Of a DNA stretch of 40,671 nucleotides, positions 14,836 through 22,606 are shown piece by piece (the first letter of the stretch is position 1; each line of letters starts with the position of its first letter). Location of the stretch: contig CAIVJE010000172.1 in the NCBI GenBank assembly GCA_903906135.1, positions 1-40,671 of the forward strand, written 5' to 3'. Source of the stretch: an uncultured Verrucomicrobiota bacterium (GTDB taxonomy: Bacteria > Verrucomicrobiota > Verrucomicrobiia > Opitutales > Opitutaceae). A program made the position numbers and the translations under genes. The notes below the pieces were generated by a model. It saw nothing but the letters and a program-made list of their open reading frames with translations. It made no database searches and was not told where the DNA came from.

Positions 14836-17295
14836 TTACTTGGCGACGGCAGCCGGCGTGACCGCTGGCTTGGCCGTGTAGCCAGCTGGGAAAAAGATCT
14901 TCGGCTTATCCTCGTAAGCGAGCTCGACGCCAGCGATCATCAGTAAATTAGCCAAGCCATCATGGGTAGCCTCGCCGTAGCCGACATAGGACCCGACCAG
15001 CTTGCCCGCGGAATTGATGACAAGCGTCGTCGGTAGCGGCGTGACCGCGCCGCGAGTCAGCTGCATCATAATCGTCTTACGCATCGCCTCTTTGTCACCT
15101 GAGGGTGGTTTACCGACCGGATCAAAGGCCGTAGCAAAAGTATATTTATTTTTATTTTCGATTAGCCACTTGTCGTAGTTCGCACGGGTATCGAAACCGC
15201 AGACCCCGAGGATAACTACGCCCTTAGCGCCATACTTGCGGTGGATCTCTTCGTAGTGCGGCATAGCCTTTTGGCACGGCCCGCACCACGTGGCCCAGAA
15301 ATCAAGAATGACTGTTTTGCCTTTAGCGTAGTCGGAAAATTTTGCCTCTTTGCCTTCAGGAGTAAGCACGGTGAAATCGGGCACCAATTCACCCGCCTTA
15401 AGTTTACCGTAACTTTCGTAGAAGGGAGCTCGGGGTTTCTTAACCGCTGCGGCCGTGGTCACCGCGCGAGCTTGTTCCTGCTTGGCCACCTGCGCCTTGC
15501 CCTCAGCCAAAGTCGCGTCGTTCACTTTTACCCCAGCCGCGGCCAGCGCATATTCGGTCCGCGCATCCCCCGCTCCGCCGTTACCCACCACCACACCGGT
15601 GATCTTGCCATCGCGGCCGATCACAAACTGCGTCGGGATGCCCACCACATGATAGAGCTTCGCGGAAGCGCGTTCTTCAAAATTGAGCGACTCGCGTTCG
15701 TTCAGATCGTACGCAAAGCGAATGTCAGGGTATTTCGGCTGATTCAGAGGAATCCATTCCTGAAACTTCGCGATCGAGTCGCTCGTCCCGGCGCCCAGCA
15801 CAATGACATCCTGGTCTTTATATTTCGCGGCGATCTCCTGCGTATGCGGAAACGAGCTAATGCACGGTCCACACCAAGTGGCCCAAAAATCGAGGATCAC
15901 TACCTTGCCTTTAAAATCGGAAAGGCGGACATCCTTACCCGCAACATCCTTCATCAGGAAATCTGGGGCCATTGCGCCGACGGCGAGCAGCGCGCCCTTC
16001 GGGGCCGCGGCCGGATTATTAGGCATGGGTATGATCGTAGCGGCAGACATCACCCCGCCGGCGGTAACCGCGGCAGGTTTTTCGCGAGCCGCAAAAATTT
16101 CGGCCATAACTTTGTCCGCCGCCGCCTTATCTTCGGCGGTGAGCTTAAGATCAGCGACCTGCAAGCTTGCGCGCATCCAACCAGCGATCTTCGGGCCCAT
16201 GCCAATCAGGCCACCGCGAAAATAGCCGCCGGCATTCACCACCATGAAAGCGGGATACATGCCGATGCCAAATTTCATATAGGAAAGGGACTCCATGACA
16301 GCCTTCCCTGCTGGATCCCAAGCGACGGTGTAACCCAGGCCGGCCGCATTAGCTTTTGCCCAGGTGTCGAATTCAGCCCGATCGGTAGCCACGTTGATGG
16401 CCCAAACCGCTAAACCCTGGTCTTTGTAGTTGGCGGCGAGCTTAGCAAAATCTTCGTTGGGCGAACGCGCTCCGGTCCAGAAGGAAATAAGCACCGGCTT
16501 GCCCTTGAAGGACGAGAGTTTCACTTCCTTGCCGTCTACGCCGATAGCGGCGAAATCGGCCACCTCATCGTCAAATTTAAGTGAGCCTAACCGAATGGTT
16601 GGCGGGCGCGCGGCTGTGCCTTTAGCACTGGCAGGAATAGCCCCAATCGGCATTGCCGCCGTCTTGCCTATCATGGGAATGGACTGACGCTCACGTTTTT
16701 CCTCCGGCGGTAAATGCGAGGTATCAACCGGCACACCACCTTTGGCGAGCAGGCGTGTGACGTGCGGGTTTTCGCCCGGGCCACCGCCGGAGGTGGAGCC
16801 GACCACCTTCCCGTCTTTGTCGATCAGGAAAAGCGTGGGGAAACCACTGACACCATACTGAGTATTAAAGACCGATTTATCCCAACCGTCCTTGCCGGCC
16901 GGGTCATGCGCGGTGAGGAATTTATATTTAGCGGCGTTGCGCTTCACCCAGCCATCATAATGGGCACGCGAGTCATCGGCACAGACGGCCAGAATTACGA
17001 GGCCGTCTTTGGCATGCTTCTCGGCTAGTTCGCTGTTATGGGGCATAGAGGCCACACACGGCCCGCACCAGGTCGCCCAAATATCAATCAAGACGGTCCG
17101 GCCGCGAAAATCAGATAGTTTGATCGCTTGGCCATCGGGGCCCACGACGGTAAAATCAGGGGCGAGCTCGCCCACCTTTGGACCAACCTGATGAACGCTC
17201 GGCGTAGAAGTCGGCACGATAGCCGGCTCCGCGCCTGCCGGCATCACCGTTAAACAAAAAATGCTAAGCGCAACCGACCAGAGGGATTTTTGCAT
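14836..17295 (-). CDS. Periplasmic protein with four tandem TlpA-like thioredoxin domains
   Basis: An 819-residue exported protein taking the ATG at 17295, where MQKSLWSVALSIFCLTVMPA forms a signal peptide (a longer in-frame opening at 17355 adds residues unlike a signal). Four TlpA-like domains: domain 1 (about 40-190) WCGPC at 76-80 with GFPTLF; domain 2 (about 238-385) has the fold but SFWTGARSPNED in place of a CxxC; domain 3 (about 438-590) WCGPC at 474-478 with GIPTQF; domain 4 (about 635-795) WCGPC at 670-674. It is 71 bases downstream of the TonB receptor gene, with a hairpin between, and 35 bases upstream of the three-domain paralogue. Likely role: periplasmic disulfide reduction in service of the receptor, electrons from DsbD (inference). 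Chains with several thioredoxin folds are uncommon outside protein disulfide isomerases. Confidence 0.85.
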   Translation of the reverse strand: MQKSLWSVALSIFCLTVMPAGAEPAIVPTSTPSVHQVGPKVGELAPDFTVVGPDGQAIKLSDFRGRTVLIDIWATWCGPCVASMPHNSELAEKHAKDGLVILAVCADDSRAHYDGWVKRNAAKYKFLTAHDPAGKDGWDKSVFNTQYGVSGFPTLFLIDKDGKVVGSTSGGGPGENPHVTRLLAKGGVPVDTSHLPPEEKRERQSIPMIGKTAAMPIGAIPASAKGTAARPPTIRLGSLKFDDEVADFAAIGVDGKEVKLSSFKGKPVLISFWTGARSPNEDFAKLAANYKDQGLAVWAINVATDRAEFDTWAKANAAGLGYTVAWDPAGKAVMESLSYMKFGIGMYPAFMVVNAGGYFRGGLIGMGPKIAGWMRASLQVADLKLTAEDKAAADKVMAEIFAAREKPAAVTAGGVMSAATIIPMPNNPAAAPKGALLAVGAMAPDFLMKDVAGKDVRLSDFKGKVVILDFWATWCGPCISSFPHTQEIAAKYKDQDVIVLGAGTSDSIAKFQEWIPLNQPKYPDIRFAYDLNERESLNFEERASAKLYHVVGIPTQFVIGRDGKITGVVVGNGGAGDARTEYALAAAGVKVNDATLAEGKAQVAKQEQARAVTTAAAVKKPRAPFYESYGKLKAGELVPDFTVLTPEGKEAKFSDYAKGKTVILDFWATWCGPCQKAMPHYEEIHRKYGAKGVVILGVCGFDTRANYDKWLIENKNKYTFATAFDPVGKPPSGDKEAMRKTIMMQLTRGAVTPLPTTLVINSAGKLVGSYVGYGEATHDGLANLLMIAGVELAYEDKPKIFFPAGYTAKPAVTPAAVAK

Positions 17296-17314
17296 AAATA
17301 AAATAAAACAGACA

Positions 17315-17344
17315 CGCCGCCATGCGAAGAGTTGCATGGCGGCG
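17315..17344 (-). terminator. Strong hairpin between TonB receptor and poly-TlpA genes
   Basis: CGCCGCCATGC and GCATGGCGGCG form a perfect 11-base-pair stem around an eight-base loop. On the minus strand it is followed, after TGTCTG, by TTTTATTTTATTT and then the poly-TlpA ATG. It may act as a partial terminator or as a 3' stabiliser of the receptor mRNA, giving unequal expression of the two genes. Confidence 0.6.
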
Positions 17345-17366
17345 CGTAAAACCAATCACTTGATAA

Positions 17367-20300
17367 TTAAAGTGGCAGAATGAAGGCGAACTCGTAACTG
17401 CGGCCGAGGATAAACTGACTGTGTAAGCCCGCGTTGAAACTCCACATGGTATCAGAGAACGGTGGCTCTTGATCGAAAACATTATTTACGCCCAAGGTGA
17501 CGCGCAGACCCTTACCATAACTGCGCCATAGACCTTTGCGGAATTCATAGCCGCCCCGTACATCGAGTTTGGTAATGGAAGGCGTGGGGTAAAAAATAAC
17601 CGCCGTGCTATTAGCCACCAAGTTGCTACCCGCGCTGTTAGAATTGAACCCATCCAGATAAGAAACAAAGGCGGAGGCGTTCCAATCACCCTTATTCCAA
17701 AAAATGGCTGCATTCATGCGCCACTTGGGCGGCGCGGCGGTATCGTCTTCGAGAATAACCGCCGGCTGACCTGGGGCCAATTGACGCGTCGCTTCGAGCG
17801 TACGGCTCGCCGCTAGATTCAAGCGCCAGCGACCCAATTGATCGCTGGGCAGACGGTAATCTACGACGAAATCCATGCTCCGATTAACCACTTGGCCGAA
17901 GTTCACGAACACGCGACTGATGGACGTGATTTGTCCGGGCTGATTGAGCGCAGTATCGGCCGGCGTGACCGCGGCCCGCGTGATGCGATTAGTGAAGAGC
18001 GCTTCATTGTTAATGATCGTCTGTGCCGTGATCAACTGCAGCACATCCTTCTGCACCGTATCATAATAATTTACCTGTAAGCTGAGCCCTTTGACCCAAG
18101 AAGGCTCATAAACAATACCGGCAAAAGTATTTTTCGAAAGCTCGGGCTGAGGATTCAAATTAGAACCCCGTGATTCTATAATCCCAGTGGTCGATGTTGG
18201 CGTACGCCGTGGATCGAGCAAGGTGGAGGTCACGATTGATGGCGCGACCATGTACTCCGTAATACCAGGGGCCCGGAAGCCCTCGCTCCAATTTGCGCGC
18301 ACCAACAACGACTGCACCGGAGTCCAAGAGACTCCATACTTCGGCACCGTTTTGGAGAAGCGGCCGTTGTCTTCATAACGTTCAGCTAGATTTAAATCTA
18401 AGCGACGCAGCAGGGGCTGCGCATTGGGCTTGCCCACGATCGGCACACTCAACTCGGCAAACATGGCCTTCGTCGTTTGCTCGCCGGTGACAGTCGTCAT
18501 CGTCGCGACCGGAATCAGCACGGAAGAATAATTGACCGCGGTGCTCTGCATCTCGCCCTTCAAATTAGAGCCACCGAAAGCCATTTTCATCGAGCCGCCC
18601 CAGAGATCGACCAGATTACCGTTGGCGGAAAAATCTAGCCCAGTCTGCTTCGAAACTGAGGCCAGCGACGGATAAATCGCGAGCGTCTCGAGCAAGGCCA
18701 CTTGGGAAGGGGCCCCGGGGGCACTGGAATCGATAAAGGGATTAAAGCGCTGGGCCGGATCAGCCGCGCTCAGCATCGCGGCGAACGGAGCCGGATTAAA
18801 ATTACGCGAGATCTGCCGAACTTTTTGCTCTTCCCAATTGGTCCCCAGCTCCCATTCCCACGTTTGGCCAAATTTACCCCGCAAACCAGCCGTGATCGCG
18901 TCATCTAAAGTCCGGACGCGCTGGGATTGCGCACCCCACTCCGGGAGAATCATCCCGATGCTCACATTCTGATTAAAAGGATTATAGGCCGCGGGCAAAA
19001 TCGCGGCGGAGCCGAAACCACCCGTGATCGAATTCGCCCCGGGTTGCGCCGTATAAAAACTGCGCGTCTCGCTGGTGCGGAGACTGGTGAAAACATCCAA
19101 ATGATCGTTGACGCTGTAATTAAAATTACCGCTCAAACCCTTCCGCTTTGATTCTGGAATCAAATCGAGATATTCCGCCGTGTTGGCTCGGCGCTGCTGC
19201 GAGGCATTCACCAGGGAAGCGCCAGGAGCCGGCGTCAGCACCGTCTGAAATTGCGCTACCGTTGGGGTGCCCGTAGCCCCGACGGGAACCATCACAACCC
19301 GCACACCGGGAAGTGCATCAAAATTTCCTGAGACGGTCCCGCCGGACGCTTGGATCACAGCCGGAAAACCCCAATTAAGCCGCCAATCGACGCCATTTCT
19401 AGCCAAACCGGTTGCCGTCATCGTGCCGACTAGCATGCCGCTATGATTTTGGTTTTTAGAGAAAGAACGCTGAGAAGCTTTGAGATCTTGTCGGTCATAA
19501 TACTCGATCGCTACCGAGCCGCTCAATTTTCCATAAGAAAATCCACTAATGACGGAAACATTCCGCTCCGCGCCGCCACCATGCTGGGAGACTTTATAGC
19601 CGCCTGATAATTCGGTGCCGGTGAAATTCTTTTTGAGGATGATGTTGATAACCCCCGCCACGGCATCAGCGCCATAAATGGCTGAGGCCCCATCAGTAAT
19701 GACCTCAATGCGATCAACCATGCCTAATGGAATGGTGTTCAAATCAACGAAACCCTGCCGCGTGTCCGTCGAACGATTGCCGTTGCCAGATTGCGCCGCC
19801 CGCCGGCCGTCAACCAACACGAGCGTCGAACCAGAACCAAGGCCGCGTAAGCTGACGCCTGAAACACCCGTCTGCCCTGGAGGAGCAGCGGAGGAGCCCA
19901 AGACGAAATTGAACGCAGGATTGGTCGTCTCAGTACGTTGGCCGAATTCAGGATTCAATTCGTTCGGCGCGCTTCCGCGACCGGAGGCAATACCCGCATA
20001 CGTTTGCGGAATTTGATTAAGAAAATCGGAGAGAGTCATCGAACCAGTGGCGCGAATATATTCTTTGTCGTACGAACTAACCGGGGAAGGCCCTTCGGTT
20101 TCCGTTTGCCGAATGCGGGTACCCAAGACCGAATAAGTTTCGAGCTTAAGGGCTCCCGTTTCACTTTTTGTCACCTTGGCCGTCGGGACCATGACCTGAC
20201 GGCTCTCGACGTTTTTTGCGCGGTCAGGATTAAGGCGCAGACCAAGGGCCCCAGTTTTTTCATCCTCGATTACCACCAAGCCCGTGCCGACCACCATTTG

Positions 20301-20552
20301 CTCTAAAGCCTGGCGCGGGGTCATTTCACCGGACACGGCATGAGTACTAATGCCTGCTACCGCATCGGTGGGCACCAAGACTTCGCTGCCCGATTGATTC
20401 GAGAAATCCTTAATTGCAGCAGTGGCGGAAGCCGCAGGAATATTAAATTTCTTAGCATCAGCGGCTTGCGATACTCCAACCAAGGCTAGAGCGCACAGCG
20501 CTGCTAACGCGTAAGAATTTCGAAGAAGACGAAACGAGACTAGATCGGTCAT
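17367..20552 (-). CDS. TonB-dependent receptor with N-terminal STN signalling domain
   Basis: A 1061-residue outer-membrane receptor. A signal peptide ends near residue 30 (ALVGVSQA). An STN domain (about 36-110) reads KFNIPAASATAAIKDFSNQS and GISTHAVSGEMTPRQALEQM; such domains pass the ligand-bound signal to a FecR-type regulator. A probable TonB box region (LETYSVLGTRI, about 138-147) precedes the plug domain (about 155-310), which contains SGVSLRGLGSGSTLVLVDGRR and ends IYGADAVAGVINIILKK. The beta barrel follows to the C-terminus, which ends with an aromatic-rich strand and a terminal Leu. Upstream lie fecR and an ECF sigma gene; downstream lie the poly-TlpA genes. The ligand cannot be predicted; no SusD-like partner is present, which argues against a polysaccharide system of the SusCD kind. 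Confidence 0.93.
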   Translation of the reverse strand: MTDLVSFRLLRNSYALAALCALALVGVSQAADAKKFNIPAASATAAIKDFSNQSGSEVLVPTDAVAGISTHAVSGEMTPRQALEQMVVGTGLVVIEDEKTGALGLRLNPDRAKNVESRQVMVPTAKVTKSETGALKLETYSVLGTRIRQTETEGPSPVSSYDKEYIRATGSMTLSDFLNQIPQTYAGIASGRGSAPNELNPEFGQRTETTNPAFNFVLGSSAAPPGQTGVSGVSLRGLGSGSTLVLVDGRRAAQSGNGNRSTDTRQGFVDLNTIPLGMVDRIEVITDGASAIYGADAVAGVINIILKKNFTGTELSGGYKVSQHGGGAERNVSVISGFSYGKLSGSVAIEYYDRQDLKASQRSFSKNQNHSGMLVGTMTATGLARNGVDWRLNWGFPAVIQASGGTVSGNFDALPGVRVVMVPVGATGTPTVAQFQTVLTPAPGASLVNASQQRRANTAEYLDLIPESKRKGLSGNFNYSVNDHLDVFTSLRTSETRSFYTAQPGANSITGGFGSAAILPAAYNPFNQNVSIGMILPEWGAQSQRVRTLDDAITAGLRGKFGQTWEWELGTNWEEQKVRQISRNFNPAPFAAMLSAADPAQRFNPFIDSSAPGAPSQVALLETLAIYPSLASVSKQTGLDFSANGNLVDLWGGSMKMAFGGSNLKGEMQSTAVNYSSVLIPVATMTTVTGEQTTKAMFAELSVPIVGKPNAQPLLRRLDLNLAERYEDNGRFSKTVPKYGVSWTPVQSLLVRANWSEGFRAPGITEYMVAPSIVTSTLLDPRRTPTSTTGIIESRGSNLNPQPELSKNTFAGIVYEPSWVKGLSLQVNYYDTVQKDVLQLITAQTIINNEALFTNRITRAAVTPADTALNQPGQITSISRVFVNFGQVVNRSMDFVVDYRLPSDQLGRWRLNLAASRTLEATRQLAPGQPAVILEDDTAAPPKWRMNAAIFWNKGDWNASAFVSYLDGFNSNSAGSNLVANSTAVIFYPTPSITKLDVRGGYEFRKGLWRSYGKGLRVTLGVNNVFDQEPPFSDTMWSFNAGLHSQFILGRSYEFAFILPL

Positions 20553-20605
20553 GGTGTGTAGTTATTGGCCCCCACAAAGTGCGGATGGCTGAGTTTATCG
20601 GAGAG

Positions 20606-20629
20606 TAACTAAAGTATAATCTTTAGTTA
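20606..20629. promoter_or_regulatory. Perfect inverted repeat upstream of the TonB receptor gene
   Basis: TAACTAAAG and CTTTAGTTA are perfect nine-base arms around TATAAT; on the minus strand the same site contains TATACT, which could serve as a -10 element. It lies 54-77 bases before the receptor ATG in the FecR-receptor gap, so it is a candidate operator, promoter or leader hairpin. No convincing -35 is visible. Confidence 0.5.
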
Positions 20630-20656
20630 TTTAGTAAAGATAGCAAATATCAAATT

Positions 20657-20677
20657 CACCCCTCCTTGCGGGGGGTG
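20657..20677. other. GC hairpin and Shine-Dalgarno-like motif upstream of the receptor gene
   Basis: CACCCC and GGGGTG can pair across nine bases. On the minus strand the loop region reads AAGGAGGGGTG, one of the few strong Shine-Dalgarno-like sequences in the window, followed by a TTG-initiated eight-codon frame ending in TAA inside the inverted repeat at 20606-20629. On the plus strand the hairpin is followed by CTTTTTTG. It could be a leader-peptide region, or a chance match. Confidence 0.3.
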
Positions 20678-20816
20678 CAAATCTTTTTTGAAATATGACA
20701 GGAGTGACCAATCAGCTAGAGCGATCATCCAATAGATCACCGTGGGGTTTTCTACACCACGCCCCAGCCGCTAAAATCTGTTACGACTATTTTGCCGCCG
20801 GGCGCTAAACTTAAGC

Positions 20817-21905
20817 TCAAGGCAATCGCCGCAAAATGATTAAATGCTTACCGTGAGCCTCAGCCTGCAGGTCAAAACTCTCGCCTACGATTCGCGCAAA
20901 CCCCTCAGGATTGTCCGAGCGGAAACTCCCCGTGATCTGCCAGGCACCCACCAGCGGATCTTCAATTATGAGCTGCGTTAGATTATGTCGATTGAGCAAG
21001 GCCACCGCCTCACTGAGCGTAGTGCCGCTGAAATCCTGCCGAGTGTCACGCCAAGCAAGCTGTTGATTCATCTCCGCTTCAGATACCGCTTGGGGCTCAG
21101 CCACCGATTCAAGGCGAGCTGGCGCCGATCCTTTAATTGATTTGGACGATCTTAATTTAGTCAAAGCGACAAATCGCTTGCCCGCATTGACCCGGACGAC
21201 GCGGCGATCGCCTCCCGCGGAGGCCTGTCCCATCAAGGCATGGCCGACATCAACCGCACCTTCTTTCACAAAAACCTCGACGGCCGAGGACTGCAGCTGC
21301 ACCGAGAAAGCCGTCCCCACGGCACGGACCGCAATACCATTAGCCTCCACGTAAAATGGGCGCGTGGCGTCCTTCTTTACGCGAAAATAGGCCTCTCCCT
21401 TGAGGAGCGTTACGCGACGCGACGCCGCCTCATAATGCACCGAGATTTCCGCCCCCACTTTCAGCTCTACAATGGATCCATCCGGCAACTGGCGAATAGC
21501 ATTATTAGCCACAATCGAGGTTTCTTGAATCGGGGCCTTCGCTGCCATGCGCTTCATCTGCCCGGCTTCCCCAAGAGTCGAGCGCAGGAAAAATAATCCG
21601 CTGACTAAAATAATCCCGGCCGCGGCCGCTCCTTGCAGCTGATGCCGGCGCCGGCGTCTAGCCCGCACCGCCAATCCAGCCAGCACCGCGCTGATCGCCC
21701 CGCCGCCTTGGACTCGATCAAACACAGACCAAGCCTCGGTTAGCCGATCAAAAGCATCCGCATGACGCGCATCCGCACCCAGCCAATCTTGAAAAATCTG
21801 CTGCTCGGCGGAGGTTAGACCCGCATCACAGCGCGTCACCCAATCAGCGGCCGCCGCTTCAATCGCCGGCGGCGAAATTTGCCCAGAGGTCGAGGAAGTG
21901 CTCAT
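20817..21905 (-). CDS. FecR-family anti-sigma/transmembrane sensor
   Basis: A 362-residue protein of the FecR class, which holds or activates a partner ECF sigma factor in response to a TonB receptor. An N-terminal cytoplasmic DUF4880-type segment (about 12-60) contains AAADWVTRCDAGLTSAEQQ and WLGADARHADAF; a transmembrane helix lies at about 92-110 after RARRRRH; the periplasmic FecR domain (about 125-225) reads IRQLPDGSIVELKVGAEI, then VTLLKGEAYFRVKKD and VRAVGTAFSV. The C-terminal part (about 290-360) DFSGTTLSEAVALLNRHN looks like an STN/DUF4974 domain able to contact the receptor's STN. The gene overlaps the sigma gene by four bases (ATGA). All three parts of a Fec-type cascade are therefore contiguous. 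Confidence 0.92.
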   Translation of the reverse strand: MSTSSTSGQISPPAIEAAAADWVTRCDAGLTSAEQQIFQDWLGADARHADAFDRLTEAWSVFDRVQGGGAISAVLAGLAVRARRRRRHQLQGAAAAGIILVSGLFFLRSTLGEAGQMKRMAAKAPIQETSIVANNAIRQLPDGSIVELKVGAEISVHYEAASRRVTLLKGEAYFRVKKDATRPFYVEANGIAVRAVGTAFSVQLQSSAVEVFVKEGAVDVGHALMGQASAGGDRRVVRVNAGKRFVALTKLRSSKSIKGSAPARLESVAEPQAVSEAEMNQQLAWRDTRQDFSGTTLSEAVALLNRHNLTQLIIEDPLVGAWQITGSFRSDNPEGFARIVGESFDLQAEAHGKHLIILRRLP

Positions 21906-22441
21906 GGTTGGCTCAGTTGCCGGCGGAGTGAATCGGCCACGCGCCGCAACCCACGGGCCGCTTGCACTTGGACCGTTTGCTCGGAAAGCCCGAGCCGAGC
22001 GGCGATATCTTTTTGGGAGACCCCACGAAGTTTACGGAGAATAAAAATTTCACGACAGCGAGCCGGTAACGCATCGATCGCGTCCACCAGCAGGGCAATT
22101 TCCTGCTGACGAGCAGCGGCCGCGGCGGCATCCGGTCTATCATCTATGACGAACAGGTGAGATAAATCTGTTACGACCTTAATCGGTGAACGGCGATCGT
22201 GCCGGACGATGTCGAGCGCCAGATTGCGTGCGATGCGAAATAAAAAAGCCCGCGCCGACTGAATAGGGTGCCGCGCCCGCGCCTGCCAAATGCGCAGATA
22301 AGATTCCTGCACCACATCGTCCACATCCCGCACGGCCGGGAAGCGCCCGCGAACGTAGGCCCGTAGCGAGGTGTCATGCGGCTGCACTTCATCTTTGAAC
22401 CATTGCTCGGGCGGCGCCGGCGGTTTAGGGGGCAAGTTCAC
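21902..22441 (-). CDS. RNA polymerase ECF sigma factor (FecI-like)
   Basis: A 179-residue sigma-70 factor of the extracytoplasmic-function type with only regions 2 and 4. Region 2 (about 25-95) contains LRAYVRGRFPAVRDVDDVVQ then ESYLRIWQ and ARAFLFRIARNLALDIVRH; region 4 (about 123-175) contains ALPARCREIFILRKLRGVSQ then KDIAARLGLSEQTV. The start is a GTG at 22441 without a Shine-Dalgarno. Its stop overlaps the fecR start, so the two are co-translated. It likely directs transcription of the receptor and poly-TlpA genes; the target promoter sequence is not evident from one locus. Confidence 0.93.
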   Translation of the reverse strand: MNLPPKPPAPPEQWFKDEVQPHDTSLRAYVRGRFPAVRDVDDVVQESYLRIWQARARHPIQSARAFLFRIARNLALDIVRHDRRSPIKVVTDLSHLFVIDDRPDAAAAAARQQEIALLVDAIDALPARCREIFILRKLRGVSQKDIAARLGLSEQTVQVQAARGLRRVADSLRRQLSQP

Positions 22442-22606
22442 AAATAGAAAAACTAGGGTCTAGCTTTCTCGCTCGCCTCAAACCAGCCCAAATAAATCCG
22501 CCCCTTAATCCGATCGGCCTATCGCCAGGGTCTTGTGTTTGGAGCCGACTCGCGCATCTTATCGCGTAGCCTTCGCTAAAATATTTCTCTCCTCGCTCCT
22601 TACCCG

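Noticed and set aside
15241-16413. A 390-codon open frame antisense to the four-domain TlpA gene
   Set aside because: Its sequence has no domain pattern, and the opposite strand encodes clear thioredoxin motifs with a signal peptide. Codon bias in GC-rich genes often leaves such frames open.
12974-17295. Repeated thioredoxin domains as a possible assembly duplication
   Set aside because: The copies differ at many positions, each has its own linkers, and the two genes have separate signal peptides and stops. This is old duplication.
20657-20690. Plus-strand intrinsic terminator (CACCCC/GGGGTG followed by TTTTTT)
   Set aside because: No gene on the plus strand leads into it, and all genes around it run on the minus strand. 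It is kept only as a possible leader structure.
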